Translations under genes and position numbers: made by a program | Part shown: positions 1 through 6,088 of the stretch, in pieces | How the letters are laid out: each line of letters starts with the position of its first letter | How positions within the stretch are numbered: position 1 is the first letter of the stretch | NCBI GenBank assembly: GCA_002371375.1 | Contig: DFIB01000126.1 | Coordinates: 1 to 6,353, forward strand | Direction: 5' to 3' | Origin: Mageeibacillus sp. UBA3708 | GTDB taxonomy: Bacteria > Bacillota > Clostridia > Saccharofermentanales > Saccharofermentanaceae | DNA length: 6,353 bases | The notes under the pieces: generated by a model | Databases searched by the model: none | What the model saw: the letters and a program-made list of their open reading frames with translations, nothing else | Told to the model about the DNA's origin: nothing

Positions 1-383
1 AGAATGGTGAGATCGATACATTCGAATACGGAGATCTCGATTCCTGGCGTGACTTCTCGGATGTAAGAGATGTCGTTCATGCCTACAGGCTCATTGCCGA
101 GAACGGCAGGAGCGGTGAGATCTATAATGTCGGTTCAGGCAAGAGTTACTATATCAGGGATCTCGTAGGCAAGGTCGTAGAACTGAGCCCTAAGGCCATG
201 GCTGCCACCAAGCTTCCGGAGAGACTTCCCGATGATGCCCTGATCCATTACAGGAGCGATAATTCCAAGCTCGCTGCCGATACCGGCTTCATGGCGATCT
301 ATGATGTAAATGAGACGGTCGAGTCTGTGCTTCAGGCGTACAGGCAGGGATATCAGTTCCCGATCAAGACTGATGAGGCATAA
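1..383 (+). CDS. NAD-dependent sugar-nucleotide SDR, C-terminal part; probable GDP-6-deoxy-D-mannose reductase (5' partial)
   Basis: This is the last 126 codons (reading frame begins at base 3) of an extended short-chain dehydrogenase/reductase; the Rossmann NAD(P)-binding half and catalytic YxxxK lie outside the window. What is visible is the substrate-binding end: a W-RDFSDVRDVVHAY segment, then EIYNVGSGKSYYIRDLV, then a conserved-type RLPDD...SDNSKLAADTGF segment and a final helix VESVLQAYRQ. The RDF-DVRDVV-AY, YNVGSG and xKLxxxTG order fits GDP-4-dehydro-6-deoxy-D-mannose reductase (Rmd), which makes GDP-D-rhamnose from the product of GDP-mannose 4,6-dehydratase in the cytoplasm. GDP-mannose dehydratase itself reads differently in this region. 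Another NAD-dependent epimerase of the same superfamily (for example GDP-fucose or UDP-sugar epimerase) is possible. It ends 7 bases before the Wzm start, so it is probably co-transcribed with the exporter and feeds sugar to the same glycan. Confidence 0.72.
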   Translation, partial: NGEIDTFEYGDLDSWRDFSDVRDVVHAYRLIAENGRSGEIYNVGSGKSYYIRDLVGKVVELSPKAMAATKLPERLPDDALIHYRSDNSKLAADTGFMAIYDVNETVESVLQAYRQGYQFPIKTDEA

Positions 384-390
384 CATCCTG

Positions 391-1161
391 ATGTTTAAGG
401 AAATCTACAATTACCGTCAGATGATATCGAGCATGGTCCGTAAGGATCTTCGAGGCAGGTACAAGGGATCCGTCCTGGGTTTCCTGTGGACATTTATCAA
501 CCCTCTGCTACAGCTCGTCGTTTACAATATGGTATTCTCGATAATCCTCAGGAATAATATCGAGAAGTTCTATCTCTACCTGTTCGTCGCTCTGATCCCG
601 TGGATCTTTTTCTCGGCTTCATTGACCGGCGGATCTGTATCGATAATATCGCAGAAGGATCTGGTCAAGAAGATCTATTTCCCGCGTGAAGTCATTCCGA
701 TATCGTATGTCACCAGCAGCTTCGTCAATATGCTGCTGAGCTTTGTCGTAGTCATAGCGGTGGTGCTTTTCGCCGGAGTAAGACCTGATCCGCTCGGGAT
801 CATCTGTCTGCCCGTCATTATGCTGGTAGAATATGTACTCTGCCTCGGAATGGCGATGATCACTTCGGCCGTTACCGTTTATTTCAGGGATCTGGAGCAT
901 ATCCTCGGCATCATCGCGATGGCGTGGATGTATCTGACGCCCATTGTCTATTCGGAAGATATGTGTCCCGAGAGATACAGAGTCTTCCTGCATCTTAATC
1001 CGATGACGTCGATCGTCGCAGGCTATAGAGACGTACTTTACTGGGGAACGGTTCCGAAGCTTGCCACACTGGGTGAGGCACTGTTGCTCGGAATAGTCTT
1101 CCTGGTTATCGGATGCCTTGTTTTCGGCAGGCTGAAGAAACATTTCGCGGAGGAATTGTGA
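391..1161 (+). CDS. wzm: Polysaccharide ABC exporter permease, Wzm type
   Basis: Integral membrane half of an ABC-2 type polysaccharide/polyol-phosphate exporter that moves an undecaprenyl-linked glycan across the cytoplasmic membrane. The 256-residue length is typical of the family. Family features seen: an N-terminal cytoplasmic interface helix with KDLRGRYKGSVLGFLW (18-33) and NPLL (37-40), about six hydrophobic segments (roughly 29-52, 60-85, 108-130, 134-160, 170-188, 227-246), a YFPRE-IP coupling segment (96-103), YFRDLEHIL (164-172), YLTPI (181-185) and NPMTSIVAGYRDVL (203-216). I chose the ATG at 391 because MFKEIYNYRQ gives the usual Wzm N-terminus and a GAGG lies 12 bases upstream, although the spacing is long. 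An in-frame ATG at 373 would overlap the preceding gene by 11 bases and has no good ribosome site. The stop is 1 base before the Wzt start, as expected for a stoichiometric permease/ATPase pair. Confidence 0.93.
   Translation: MFKEIYNYRQMISSMVRKDLRGRYKGSVLGFLWTFINPLLQLVVYNMVFSIILRNNIEKFYLYLFVALIPWIFFSASLTGGSVSIISQKDLVKKIYFPREVIPISYVTSSFVNMLLSFVVVIAVVLFAGVRPDPLGIICLPVIMLVEYVLCLGMAMITSAVTVYFRDLEHILGIIAMAWMYLTPIVYSEDMCPERYRVFLHLNPMTSIVAGYRDVLYWGTVPKLATLGEALLLGIVFLVIGCLVFGRLKKHFAEEL
1149..1153 (+). promoter_or_regulatory. Ribosome binding site for the Wzt gene
   Basis: GGAGG inside the end of the permease gene, 9 bases before the ATG at 1163. It lies fully in the upstream coding sequence, so translation of the ATPase is probably coupled to that of the permease. 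Confidence 0.7.
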
Positions 1162-1162
1162 T

Positions 1163-2422
1163 ATGAGTAACGAATCCGGCGCGATCAGTGTAAAGAATGT
1201 TACCAAGCAGTTTAAGGTCTTCCTCGATAAGGGCACATCCCTTAAGGAGAAGGTGCTGTTCCGTAAGCGTAACCGCTATGAGAACCGTGTAGTACTCAAC
1301 GATATCAGTCTCGAGATCAAAAAGGGCGAGGCTGTCGGACTTGTCGGTCACAACGGCTGCGGCAAATCGACACTCCTTAAGCTCATGACGAGGATCCTCT
1401 ATCCCGATCAGGGTACCATAGAGGTCACGGGAAGAGTATCGAGCCTGCTGGAGCTCGGTGCGGGTTTCCATCCCGATATGAGCGGACGCGAGAATATCTA
1501 CACCAATGCATCGATCTTCGGACTTACCAAGAAAGAGATAGACGCGAGACTCGATGACATCATTGCTTTCAGTGAACTCGAGGACTTTATCGATAATCCG
1601 GTCAGGACTTATTCGTCCGGCATGTACATGAGACTTGCTTTCTCCGTTGCCATCAACGTTGATGCGGACGTATTACTGGTAGATGAGATCCTGGCAGTAG
1701 GCGATGCCAACTTCCAGGCCAAGTGCTTTGCCAAGATGCAGGAGATCAAAGCACGCGGAACGACTATCGTTATCGTCTCGCACTCCTTGTCCCAGATCGA
1801 GCAGATATGTGACAGATCCATTTGGATCCATGACGGCAAGATCGAGATGGACGGCATTCCGAGAGATGTCCATCCGGCATATATGGATTTCATGGGTAAG
1901 CTTCGTAAGGCTCAGCTTGCCAAGGAGAGAGGCGAGGAGCCCGAAGAGGAAGAAGAGAAGACCGAGGAAGAAAAGAAGCGCTGGGGTAACGGCGACGCCA
2001 GGATAACGAGAGTTGCGGTTCTCGATGATTCCGGCAAGGAGAACAATGTAATCCGTGTAGGCGACCCCTGCAGCATCAAACTCGATTACGAAGTCAGTTC
2101 CAAGGTTACGGACGCCGTCTTCGGCATCGGGATCTTCAGAGCGGACGGACTTAATATCTACGGAAGCAATACCAGGATCGACGGATGTCGTGTCTACGAT
2201 ATCGAAAAGGGCGGAAGTCTCACGATCAAGATCCCTTCGACTGCTATGCTCTCAGGCAGGTATACCGTGGATCTTGCGATCGAGTCCGGTCACGGTCTGC
2301 CCGTCGACTACTGGAAGGGCGCATGTGAGATCGAGACATATTCAAACAACGGTGATGTCGGTGCATGCAGGATAGCTCACGAGTGGCATTTCACCGATCC
2401 CGGCCTTTCCGATATCAGGTAA
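1163..2422 (+). CDS. wzt: Polysaccharide ABC exporter ATPase, Wzt type, with C-terminal carbohydrate-binding domain
   Basis: Cytoplasmic ATPase that powers glycan export through the Wzm partner. The 419-residue protein has a nucleotide-binding domain (about 8-245): Walker A GHNGCGKST (62-70), the Wzt-type SLLELGAGFHPDMSGREN stretch (94-111), signature motif YSSGM (150-154, in place of LSGGQ, as is normal in Wzt/TagH), Walker B DVLLVDE (169-175), D-loop near 179-182 and switch histidine H207. An acidic, Glu/Lys-rich linker (258-273) follows. A second domain (about 274-419) opens with WGNGDARITRV, the usual start of the Wzt C-terminal beta-sandwich; in E. coli O8/O9a this domain binds the terminally modified non-reducing end of the O-chain and gates export. 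ATPases such as TagH or short Wzt proteins lack this kind of domain, so a capped-chain export mode is suggested here. The cap itself cannot be read from the sequence, and no capping enzyme is visible in the window. ATPase call very sure, ligand unknown. Confidence 0.95.
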   Translation: MSNESGAISVKNVTKQFKVFLDKGTSLKEKVLFRKRNRYENRVVLNDISLEIKKGEAVGLVGHNGCGKSTLLKLMTRILYPDQGTIEVTGRVSSLLELGAGFHPDMSGRENIYTNASIFGLTKKEIDARLDDIIAFSELEDFIDNPVRTYSSGMYMRLAFSVAINVDADVLLVDEILAVGDANFQAKCFAKMQEIKARGTTIVIVSHSLSQIEQICDRSIWIHDGKIEMDGIPRDVHPAYMDFMGKLRKAQLAKERGEEPEEEEEKTEEEKKRWGNGDARITRVAVLDDSGKENNVIRVGDPCSIKLDYEVSSKVTDAVFGIGIFRADGLNIYGSNTRIDGCRVYDIEKGGSLTIKIPSTAMLSGRYTVDLAIESGHGLPVDYWKGACEIETYSNNGDVGACRIAHEWHFTDPGLSDIR

Positions 2423-2427
2423 AGACA

Positions 2428-2970
2428 ATGGACAGATCCGATCCTGAAGGCAATCCTCCCGCACGAAGAGACATTATCCTTTGCTGCTGTGCCGATCCTA
2501 AGGCTTCTGACAGCGAGAAGGCGATGCTCGCGCTATATCTTCTGGAATACAGACGAAGACGCGTTTATGAATTCACGGAGGAGTGCCTGACGGAACATCT
2601 GTGGATGTCTTCGGACGGCAAGCCTGTTGACGTTCCCTTAAGACACAAGAACGAATTCTCGGGCCTCAGGGATATATCGAGAATAAGCTCTGAAGACCGC
2701 GACTCTGTGCGTCTGGCGGTTATCCCGTCCAAAGAGACCGATGACACCGATCTTATCCTCCGCATCTGGAGAGAGCTTAAGATCCCTGTCCTTGTAATAT
2801 CCGGAAACACAAAAGATAAGCAACTTGTAAAAGACGCAGGCGGAGGACTTTGGTATGATAATTATTATGAGTTCGAAGGTATTCTGGATTACATTTTGAA
2901 CGATCCGATAAGGGCATCGAAGCTCGGAGGATCGGGCTGCAGATATGAGAGATCCTTAAGCGGTATGTGA
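2428..2970 (+). CDS. Orphan protein with degenerate GT4-like C-terminal half; possible non-catalytic glycosyltransferase remnant
   Basis: An intact 180-codon frame starting at ATG 2428, 5 bases after the Wzt stop, with a weak AGG 8 bases upstream. An upstream in-frame ATG at 2365 would run 58 bases into wzt and is less likely. Residues 1-94 match nothing I recognise; they include three consecutive cysteines (19-21) and an Arg-rich patch (42-45). Residues about 95-173 align with the last part of the glycosyltransferase at 4901-6079 (its residues about 294-371): R--xxPSK, then PVLV, GGGLWYDNYYEFEG against GGLYYTDYYEFEG, a helix with Y-L--P, and G--G-RY. By eye this is about 25 identities in 78 positions with one 1-residue gap. 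The EX7E motif that contacts the sugar-nucleotide is not kept: the partner has E303/E311, while here the second Glu falls on a hydrophobic or Arg position. The N-terminal acceptor domain is absent. It could be a decaying duplicate or a retained regulatory/scaffold protein; catalysis is unlikely. Confidence 0.7.
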   Translation: MDRSDPEGNPPARRDIILCCCADPKASDSEKAMLALYLLEYRRRRVYEFTEECLTEHLWMSSDGKPVDVPLRHKNEFSGLRDISRISSEDRDSVRLAVIPSKETDDTDLILRIWRELKIPVLVISGNTKDKQLVKDAGGGLWYDNYYEFEGILDYILNDPIRASKLGGSGCRYERSLSGM

Positions 2971-2974
2971 GGAG
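2971..2974 (+). promoter_or_regulatory. Ribosome binding site that decides the start of the next gene
   Basis: GGAG immediately after the preceding TGA. It is only 2 bases from the first in-frame ATG (2977) but 8 bases from the second (2983), so the start at 2983 is preferred. Confidence 0.6.
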
Positions 2975-2982
2975 ATATGCAA

Positions 2983-3444
2983 ATGGCTGATAACACGGTT
3001 AATGTAGAAGAGATAATGAATCAGATCAGAGAGAATATCAAGGCATCGGGTGCCGATCAGATCCCGTTGTCATTTACTGACGGGCCTGCCGCAGGTGCCA
3101 TGAACCCTGCAGCTTCCGCTCCCGGCTCTACAAGTGTCGGAAGTGACGGAACAAGACTCGGCGAAGCCGTATCCTATCTTTCTTATAATTATGAAGTCCA
3201 GCCTTATCAGCTCCTGACGGGAAATCCGGTCAAGGTCTTCATCAAGAAGTGCTTCCGTAAGGTCGGGAGCTTCTTCTTCCTGCCGATCGTGGGACAGCAG
3301 AATACCTTGAATTTCCATTTCTTTATCGTGTCGGAGGCTGTTAAGGAAGAGAAGAGAGAGATCGAGGAACTGACTAAGGTTGCCGAGAAGCTCGAGGCGG
3401 ATATCGAAGCCCTTAAAAAGGCCAAGGCAGGAGAGACAACATGA
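2983..3444 (+). CDS. Small coiled-coil protein with VEEIM N-terminal motif and QN-x-LN linker module
   Basis: A 153-residue protein of unknown function. In order it has: an N-terminal helix VNVEEIMNQIRENIKASG (6-23); a low-complexity Ala/Gly/Pro/Ser segment (about 35-57); YNYEVQPYQLL (69-79); a basic-hydrophobic stretch VKVFIKKCFRKVGSFFFLPI (83-102) that could lie on the membrane; the motif QQNTLN (105-110); and a charged coiled coil (about 115-147) with heptad-like I127, L130, A134, L137, I141, L144. From memory, the VEEIM-QIRE start and QN-x-[FL]-N plus coil occur at the front of methyltransferases and glycosyltransferases in ABC-exported O-antigen/glycan clusters; here no enzyme domain follows. 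There is no signal peptide. It overlaps the next gene by 4 bases (ATGA), and the two appear related. I infer a scaffold or oligomerisation role in the glycan assembly complex; this is untested. The ATG at 2977 would add only two residues. Confidence 0.8.
   Translation: MADNTVNVEEIMNQIRENIKASGADQIPLSFTDGPAAGAMNPAASAPGSTSVGSDGTRLGEAVSYLSYNYEVQPYQLLTGNPVKVFIKKCFRKVGSFFFLPIVGQQNTLNFHFFIVSEAVKEEKREIEELTKVAEKLEADIEALKKAKAGETT
3429..3433 (+). promoter_or_regulatory. Ribosome binding site for the second coiled-coil gene
   Basis: AGGAG within the end of the preceding gene, 7 bases before the ATG at 3441. Together with the ATGA start/stop overlap this points to translational coupling of the two coiled-coil proteins. 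Confidence 0.65.
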
Positions 3445-3821
3445 CAGATGCAGTCAACATCATAAAGAATAATATCCCGCCTGAAGAGGAGCTTAAGGGA
3501 AGCGTAAAGATCGGAGTCAACTTCGAACGCATCAATATGCTCGCAGGAAGCGGAGCAGACGAAGAACTCGAGAGGGTACTCGGAAGGATAAGAGAGAACC
3601 ACGAGGTAATACCTCAGTATCGCGGTATCAAGGAAAAGATCGGCGGCATGATGTACGGTTTTTACATCAATCCCGCAGTGGCAAAGCAGAATCAGCTTAA
3701 CGAATCTCTCGCCGTCGTGTGCGATGAGTACGATAAGTTAAGACAGGAGCGCAATGCCCTTGTCGACAGGATCAACAAACTTCAGGCAGAGATCCTGAAG
3801 CTTACTCAGGAGCTGTCATGA
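3441..3821 (+). CDS. Small coiled-coil protein, probable divergent paralogue of the preceding gene
   Basis: A 126-residue protein of unknown function. Its N-terminal part (1-55) is mainly helical in character, with VNFERINML (26-34) and EELERVLGRIRENHEVIPQYR (41-61). It then mirrors its upstream neighbour: EV-P-Y, a short linker with GGMMYGFYINPAV (68-80), the motif KQNQLN (82-87, against QQNTLN next door), and a C-terminal coiled coil (about 92-125) with leucine/isoleucine at 100, 107, 111, 114, 118, 121 and 125 in good a/d spacing. It lacks the hydrophobic-basic block and the Ala/Pro-rich linker of its neighbour. No enzyme domain, signal peptide or membrane span is seen. It overlaps both neighbours by 4 bases (ATGA on each side), so it is made with them. 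The two proteins may pair through their coils, as scaffold or chain-length spacer for the glycan machinery; this is inference from shared architecture. Confidence 0.8.
   Translation: MTDAVNIIKNNIPPEEELKGSVKIGVNFERINMLAGSGADEELERVLGRIRENHEVIPQYRGIKEKIGGMMYGFYINPAVAKQNQLNESLAVVCDEYDKLRQERNALVDRINKLQAEILKLTQELS
3808..3812 (+). promoter_or_regulatory. Ribosome binding site for the first GT4 glycosyltransferase
   Basis: AGGAG in the last codons of the preceding coiled-coil gene, 5 bases before the ATG at 3818, which overlaps that gene's TGA. This fixes the start and indicates coupled translation. Confidence 0.65.
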
Positions 3822-4888
3822 AGATATATCAGATACTGACAACACTATCCTTCGGAGATGCGGTGAGCAACGACTGTCTCGCCATCAGGAAACTGCTTAT
3901 CGACAGAGGTTATAAGACCGCGGTCTACGCAGAGAATATAGACAAGCGCATAACCGGCAGTGACATCAGCTACTATAATAAACTCCCGAAGATCAAGGAT
4001 GACGATATCATCCTCTATCATCTGTCTACGGGAACAGCGCTCAACCGCCGTATAAAGGATCTGCCGGGCAGGAAGTTCGTTATCTACCATAACATCACAC
4101 CCCCGGACTTCTTTGTAAGATACAGCGGCAGGCTTGCCAAGCTCTGTGCAGACGGGCATGACGAGACGGTGGCTCTTAAGGATACTTTCGAGGGAGGATT
4201 CTGCGATTCCTCGTTCAACCGCGATCAGCTGATCAGTTACGGTTATACCTGTCCGCTTCACGTAAGGCCGATCCTTATTCCTTTCGAGGATTATAAGAAG
4301 GCGCCGGATGAGGAAGTCGTCCGGCAGATGAGTGACGGAGTCAAGAACATCCTTTTTGTCGGTCGTGTGGCGCCGAACAAGTGTCAGCAGGACCTGATAT
4401 CGATGCTCTATGCTTATCGTAAGCTCTATACTGATCCCGTAAGGCTTATCCTTGTAGGCAGCAGTGTCGGCACGGAGAGATATATGGCAAGGCTCAAGTG
4501 CTATGCCGATTCTCTGGGACTCGAGGACGTAATGTTTACGGGGCAGATCCCTTTCGCGAAGATACTGGCTTATTATAAGACCGCAGATGCCTTCGTCTGT
4601 ATGAGCGAGCATGAGGGATTCTGCGTACCGCTCACCGAAGCCATGAGTTTTGATGTTCCGATCCTGGCATATGATTCGTGTGCCGTGCCGGAGACGCTCG
4701 GAGGGGCCGGCGCGGTCATAAAGACAAAGGACCCTGCTGTTGCTGCAGCTTATCTACACGAGATACTGAATAATGAAGAACTGCGTCGTGTCATGATCGA
4801 GGATCAGAGGACCCGGCTTAACGACTTCTCATACGGGAATGTAGCAGAGCGGTTCATGGATATATTGACCGGTTTTATCGGTAAGTGA
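3818..4888 (+). CDS. GT-B fold glycosyltransferase, GT4-like
   Basis: A complete 356-residue cytoplasmic or peripheral-membrane glycosyltransferase of the retaining GT4 type. The N-terminal acceptor domain starts MKIYQILTTLSFGDAVSND and carries ILYHLSTGTALNRRI (65-79) and VIYHNITPPDFF (88-99), a pattern I associate with mannosyl- or rhamnosyl-transferases of polysaccharide loci. The nucleotide-sugar domain begins near 175 with NILFVGRVAPNKCQQDLI (177-194), where R183 and K188 are the usual phosphate contacts, then LILVGS (210-215), VMFTGQIP (238-245), YYKTADAFVCMSEHEGFCVPLTEAM (252-276) with the EX7E pair E266/E274, and a C-terminal return helix. All key residues are present, so it should be active. 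The likely donor is a GDP-hexose or GDP-deoxyhexose, given the SDR at the left edge, but the linkage cannot be read. It starts inside the stop of the coiled-coil gene (ATGA) and is 12 bases from the next GT. Confidence 0.92.
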   Translation: MKIYQILTTLSFGDAVSNDCLAIRKLLIDRGYKTAVYAENIDKRITGSDISYYNKLPKIKDDDIILYHLSTGTALNRRIKDLPGRKFVIYHNITPPDFFVRYSGRLAKLCADGHDETVALKDTFEGGFCDSSFNRDQLISYGYTCPLHVRPILIPFEDYKKAPDEEVVRQMSDGVKNILFVGRVAPNKCQQDLISMLYAYRKLYTDPVRLILVGSSVGTERYMARLKCYADSLGLEDVMFTGQIPFAKILAYYKTADAFVCMSEHEGFCVPLTEAMSFDVPILAYDSCAVPETLGGAGAVIKTKDPAVAAAYLHEILNNEELRRVMIEDQRTRLNDFSYGNVAERFMDILTGFIGK

Positions 4889-4900
4889 GGCTCACAGGTT

Positions 4901-6079
4901 ATGAAGATCTGTTTTGTAGTTCAGAGATACGGAGAAGAGGTTAACGGCGGTGCAGAGGCATATGCCAGACAGGTGGCCGAGCATATGGTGTCACTGGGGC
5001 ATCATGAGGTTGACTGCGCGACGACCAAGGCTGTTGATTACGTAACGTGGAAGAACGAATATGAAGCAGATGAAGAGGTGTTAAACGGCGTTCTTGTACA
5101 CCGTTTTCCTACGGTTGCAGAGCGTAACTCTGCCGTGTTTAACAAGTTGTCAGATAAGGTGCTGACATCCCCGACAAGTGTAAAAGAACAGGAAGAGTGG
5201 ATGAGACTTCAGGGACCTGAGTGTCCGGCACTGACAGACTGGGTCGAAGCACACGCTGACGATTATGACTGTTTTGTATTCGTTTGCTACCTTTACTACA
5301 CGACTTATTTTGCCTTGCCCAAGGTGGCGTCCAAAGCGGTCTTCATTCCTACGGCGCATGAGGAGAGACCGATACATCTGGATATTTTCGCTCATATGTT
5401 TACGCTTCCGGCTGCATTCTATTACAATACCCCGGAAGAAAAAGAACTGACATGCCGTCTGTTCCCTTCTGCTTCCGGAAAGCCCGATAATGACGGCCGC
5501 GGAGGCGTTGGTGTCGAGATCCCCGATGGCGTTGATGCGGATGCATTTAAGGCCAAGTACAACCTCGATAACTTTATCCTCTATGTCGGCCGTATCGATG
5601 AGAATAAGTGCTGCCCCGAACTGTTCCGCTATTTTACCGAATACAAGAAAAGGAATCCCGGGTCGGATCTCAAGCTTGTACTGATGGGCAAGGAGATCGT
5701 GCCGATCCCCAAACGTGACGATATCATATCGCTCGGCTTTGTAGATGAGTGGGACAAGTTCTCCGGCATGGCGGCTTCACGGTTCTTCATCCTTCCGTCC
5801 AAATATGAGAGCTTGTCGATCGTTGTTCTCGAGTCGATGAGCCTTTGTAAGCCCGTGCTCGTTAACGGGCTGTGTCCGGTCCTTAAAGGACACTGCGTCA
5901 AGAGCAACGGCGGACTTTACTATACCGATTACTATGAATTCGAAGGCTGCGTGAACTACATGTTAAGCCACCCCGAAGAGATGGCGGTAATGGGAGTCAA
6001 CGGCCGCAGGTATATCGATGAGAACTACACCTGGAGCGAGATCGTTAAGGGGTATGAGAGGCTGATCGCCGAGATCTGA
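4901..6079 (+). CDS. GT-B fold glycosyltransferase, GT4-like
   Basis: A complete 392-residue retaining glycosyltransferase. The N-terminus has VVQRYGEEVNGGAEAYAR (6-23), the Gly-rich acceptor-domain loop typical of GT4. FVFVCYLYYTTYFALP (125-140) and FIPTAHEERP (148-157) lie in the first domain. IPDGVD (207-212) leads into the donor domain: FILYVGRIDENKCC (225-238) with R231 and K236, LKLVLMGK (257-264), SLGFVDEWDKFSGM (277-290), RFFILPSKYESLSIVVLESMSL (294-315) with the EX7E pair E303/E311, then PVLVNG and the GGLYYTDYYEFEG donor-binding stretch (337-349). All catalytic positions are intact. A GAGG lies 10 bases before the ATG. Its last 100 residues resemble the orphan protein encoded at 2428-2970, suggesting that the orphan derives from a close relative. 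It is the last gene of the + strand run; its TGA directly abuts the stop of the convergent gene. Donor and linkage unknown. Confidence 0.93.
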   Translation: MKICFVVQRYGEEVNGGAEAYARQVAEHMVSLGHHEVDCATTKAVDYVTWKNEYEADEEVLNGVLVHRFPTVAERNSAVFNKLSDKVLTSPTSVKEQEEWMRLQGPECPALTDWVEAHADDYDCFVFVCYLYYTTYFALPKVASKAVFIPTAHEERPIHLDIFAHMFTLPAAFYYNTPEEKELTCRLFPSASGKPDNDGRGGVGVEIPDGVDADAFKAKYNLDNFILYVGRIDENKCCPELFRYFTEYKKRNPGSDLKLVLMGKEIVPIPKRDDIISLGFVDEWDKFSGMAASRFFILPSKYESLSIVVLESMSLCKPVLVNGLCPVLKGHCVKSNGGLYYTDYYEFEGCVNYMLSHPEEMAVMGVNGRRYIDENYTWSEIVKGYERLIAEI

Positions 6080-6088
6080 TCACATCTC
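6071..6088. terminator. Near-palindrome spanning the two convergent stops; weak candidate bidirectional terminator
   Basis: GAGAT and ATCTC (6071-6075, 6084-6088) flank a central TGATCA, with one C/C mismatch on each side of the centre. A short T-rich stretch (TTTCTT) follows on the + strand. The stem is only 5 pairs, so it is poor as an intrinsic terminator, but it is the only inverted repeat at the junction where the two transcripts must end. Confidence 0.25.

Noticed and set aside
310..390. Longer start for the Wzm gene at 310 or 373
   Set aside because: The extra N-terminal residues are Arg/Ser-rich and are the out-of-frame reading of the upstream SDR tail; the start at 391 gives the normal Wzm N-terminus.
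619..1236. 205-codon open frame on the - strand across wzm and the start of wzt
   Set aside because: The translation is rich in Arg, His, Asp and Gln without hydrophobic core patterns, and it is opposite two clear exporter genes; a shadow frame.
1704..2006. + strand open frame of 100 codons within wzt
   Set aside because: Out-of-frame reading of the ATPase gene, dominated by Arg/Ser/Pro; no ribosome site and no family resemblance.
2365..2427. Longer start for the orphan gene inside wzt
   Set aside because: It would overlap the conserved Wzt C-terminus by 58 bases, and the added residues are an out-of-frame reading of it; ATG 2428 has better spacing.
2428..2970. Calling the orphan a frameshifted full-length glycosyltransferase
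   Set aside because: Only 5 bases separate it from wzt, so no upstream GT-B N-domain can exist in another frame, and its own frame is uninterrupted.
3845..4612. Long open frame of 255 codons on the - strand opposite the first GT4 gene
   Set aside because: It lies wholly within a well-supported GT gene, its translation shows no recognisable domain, and it follows from the codon bias of the + strand gene.
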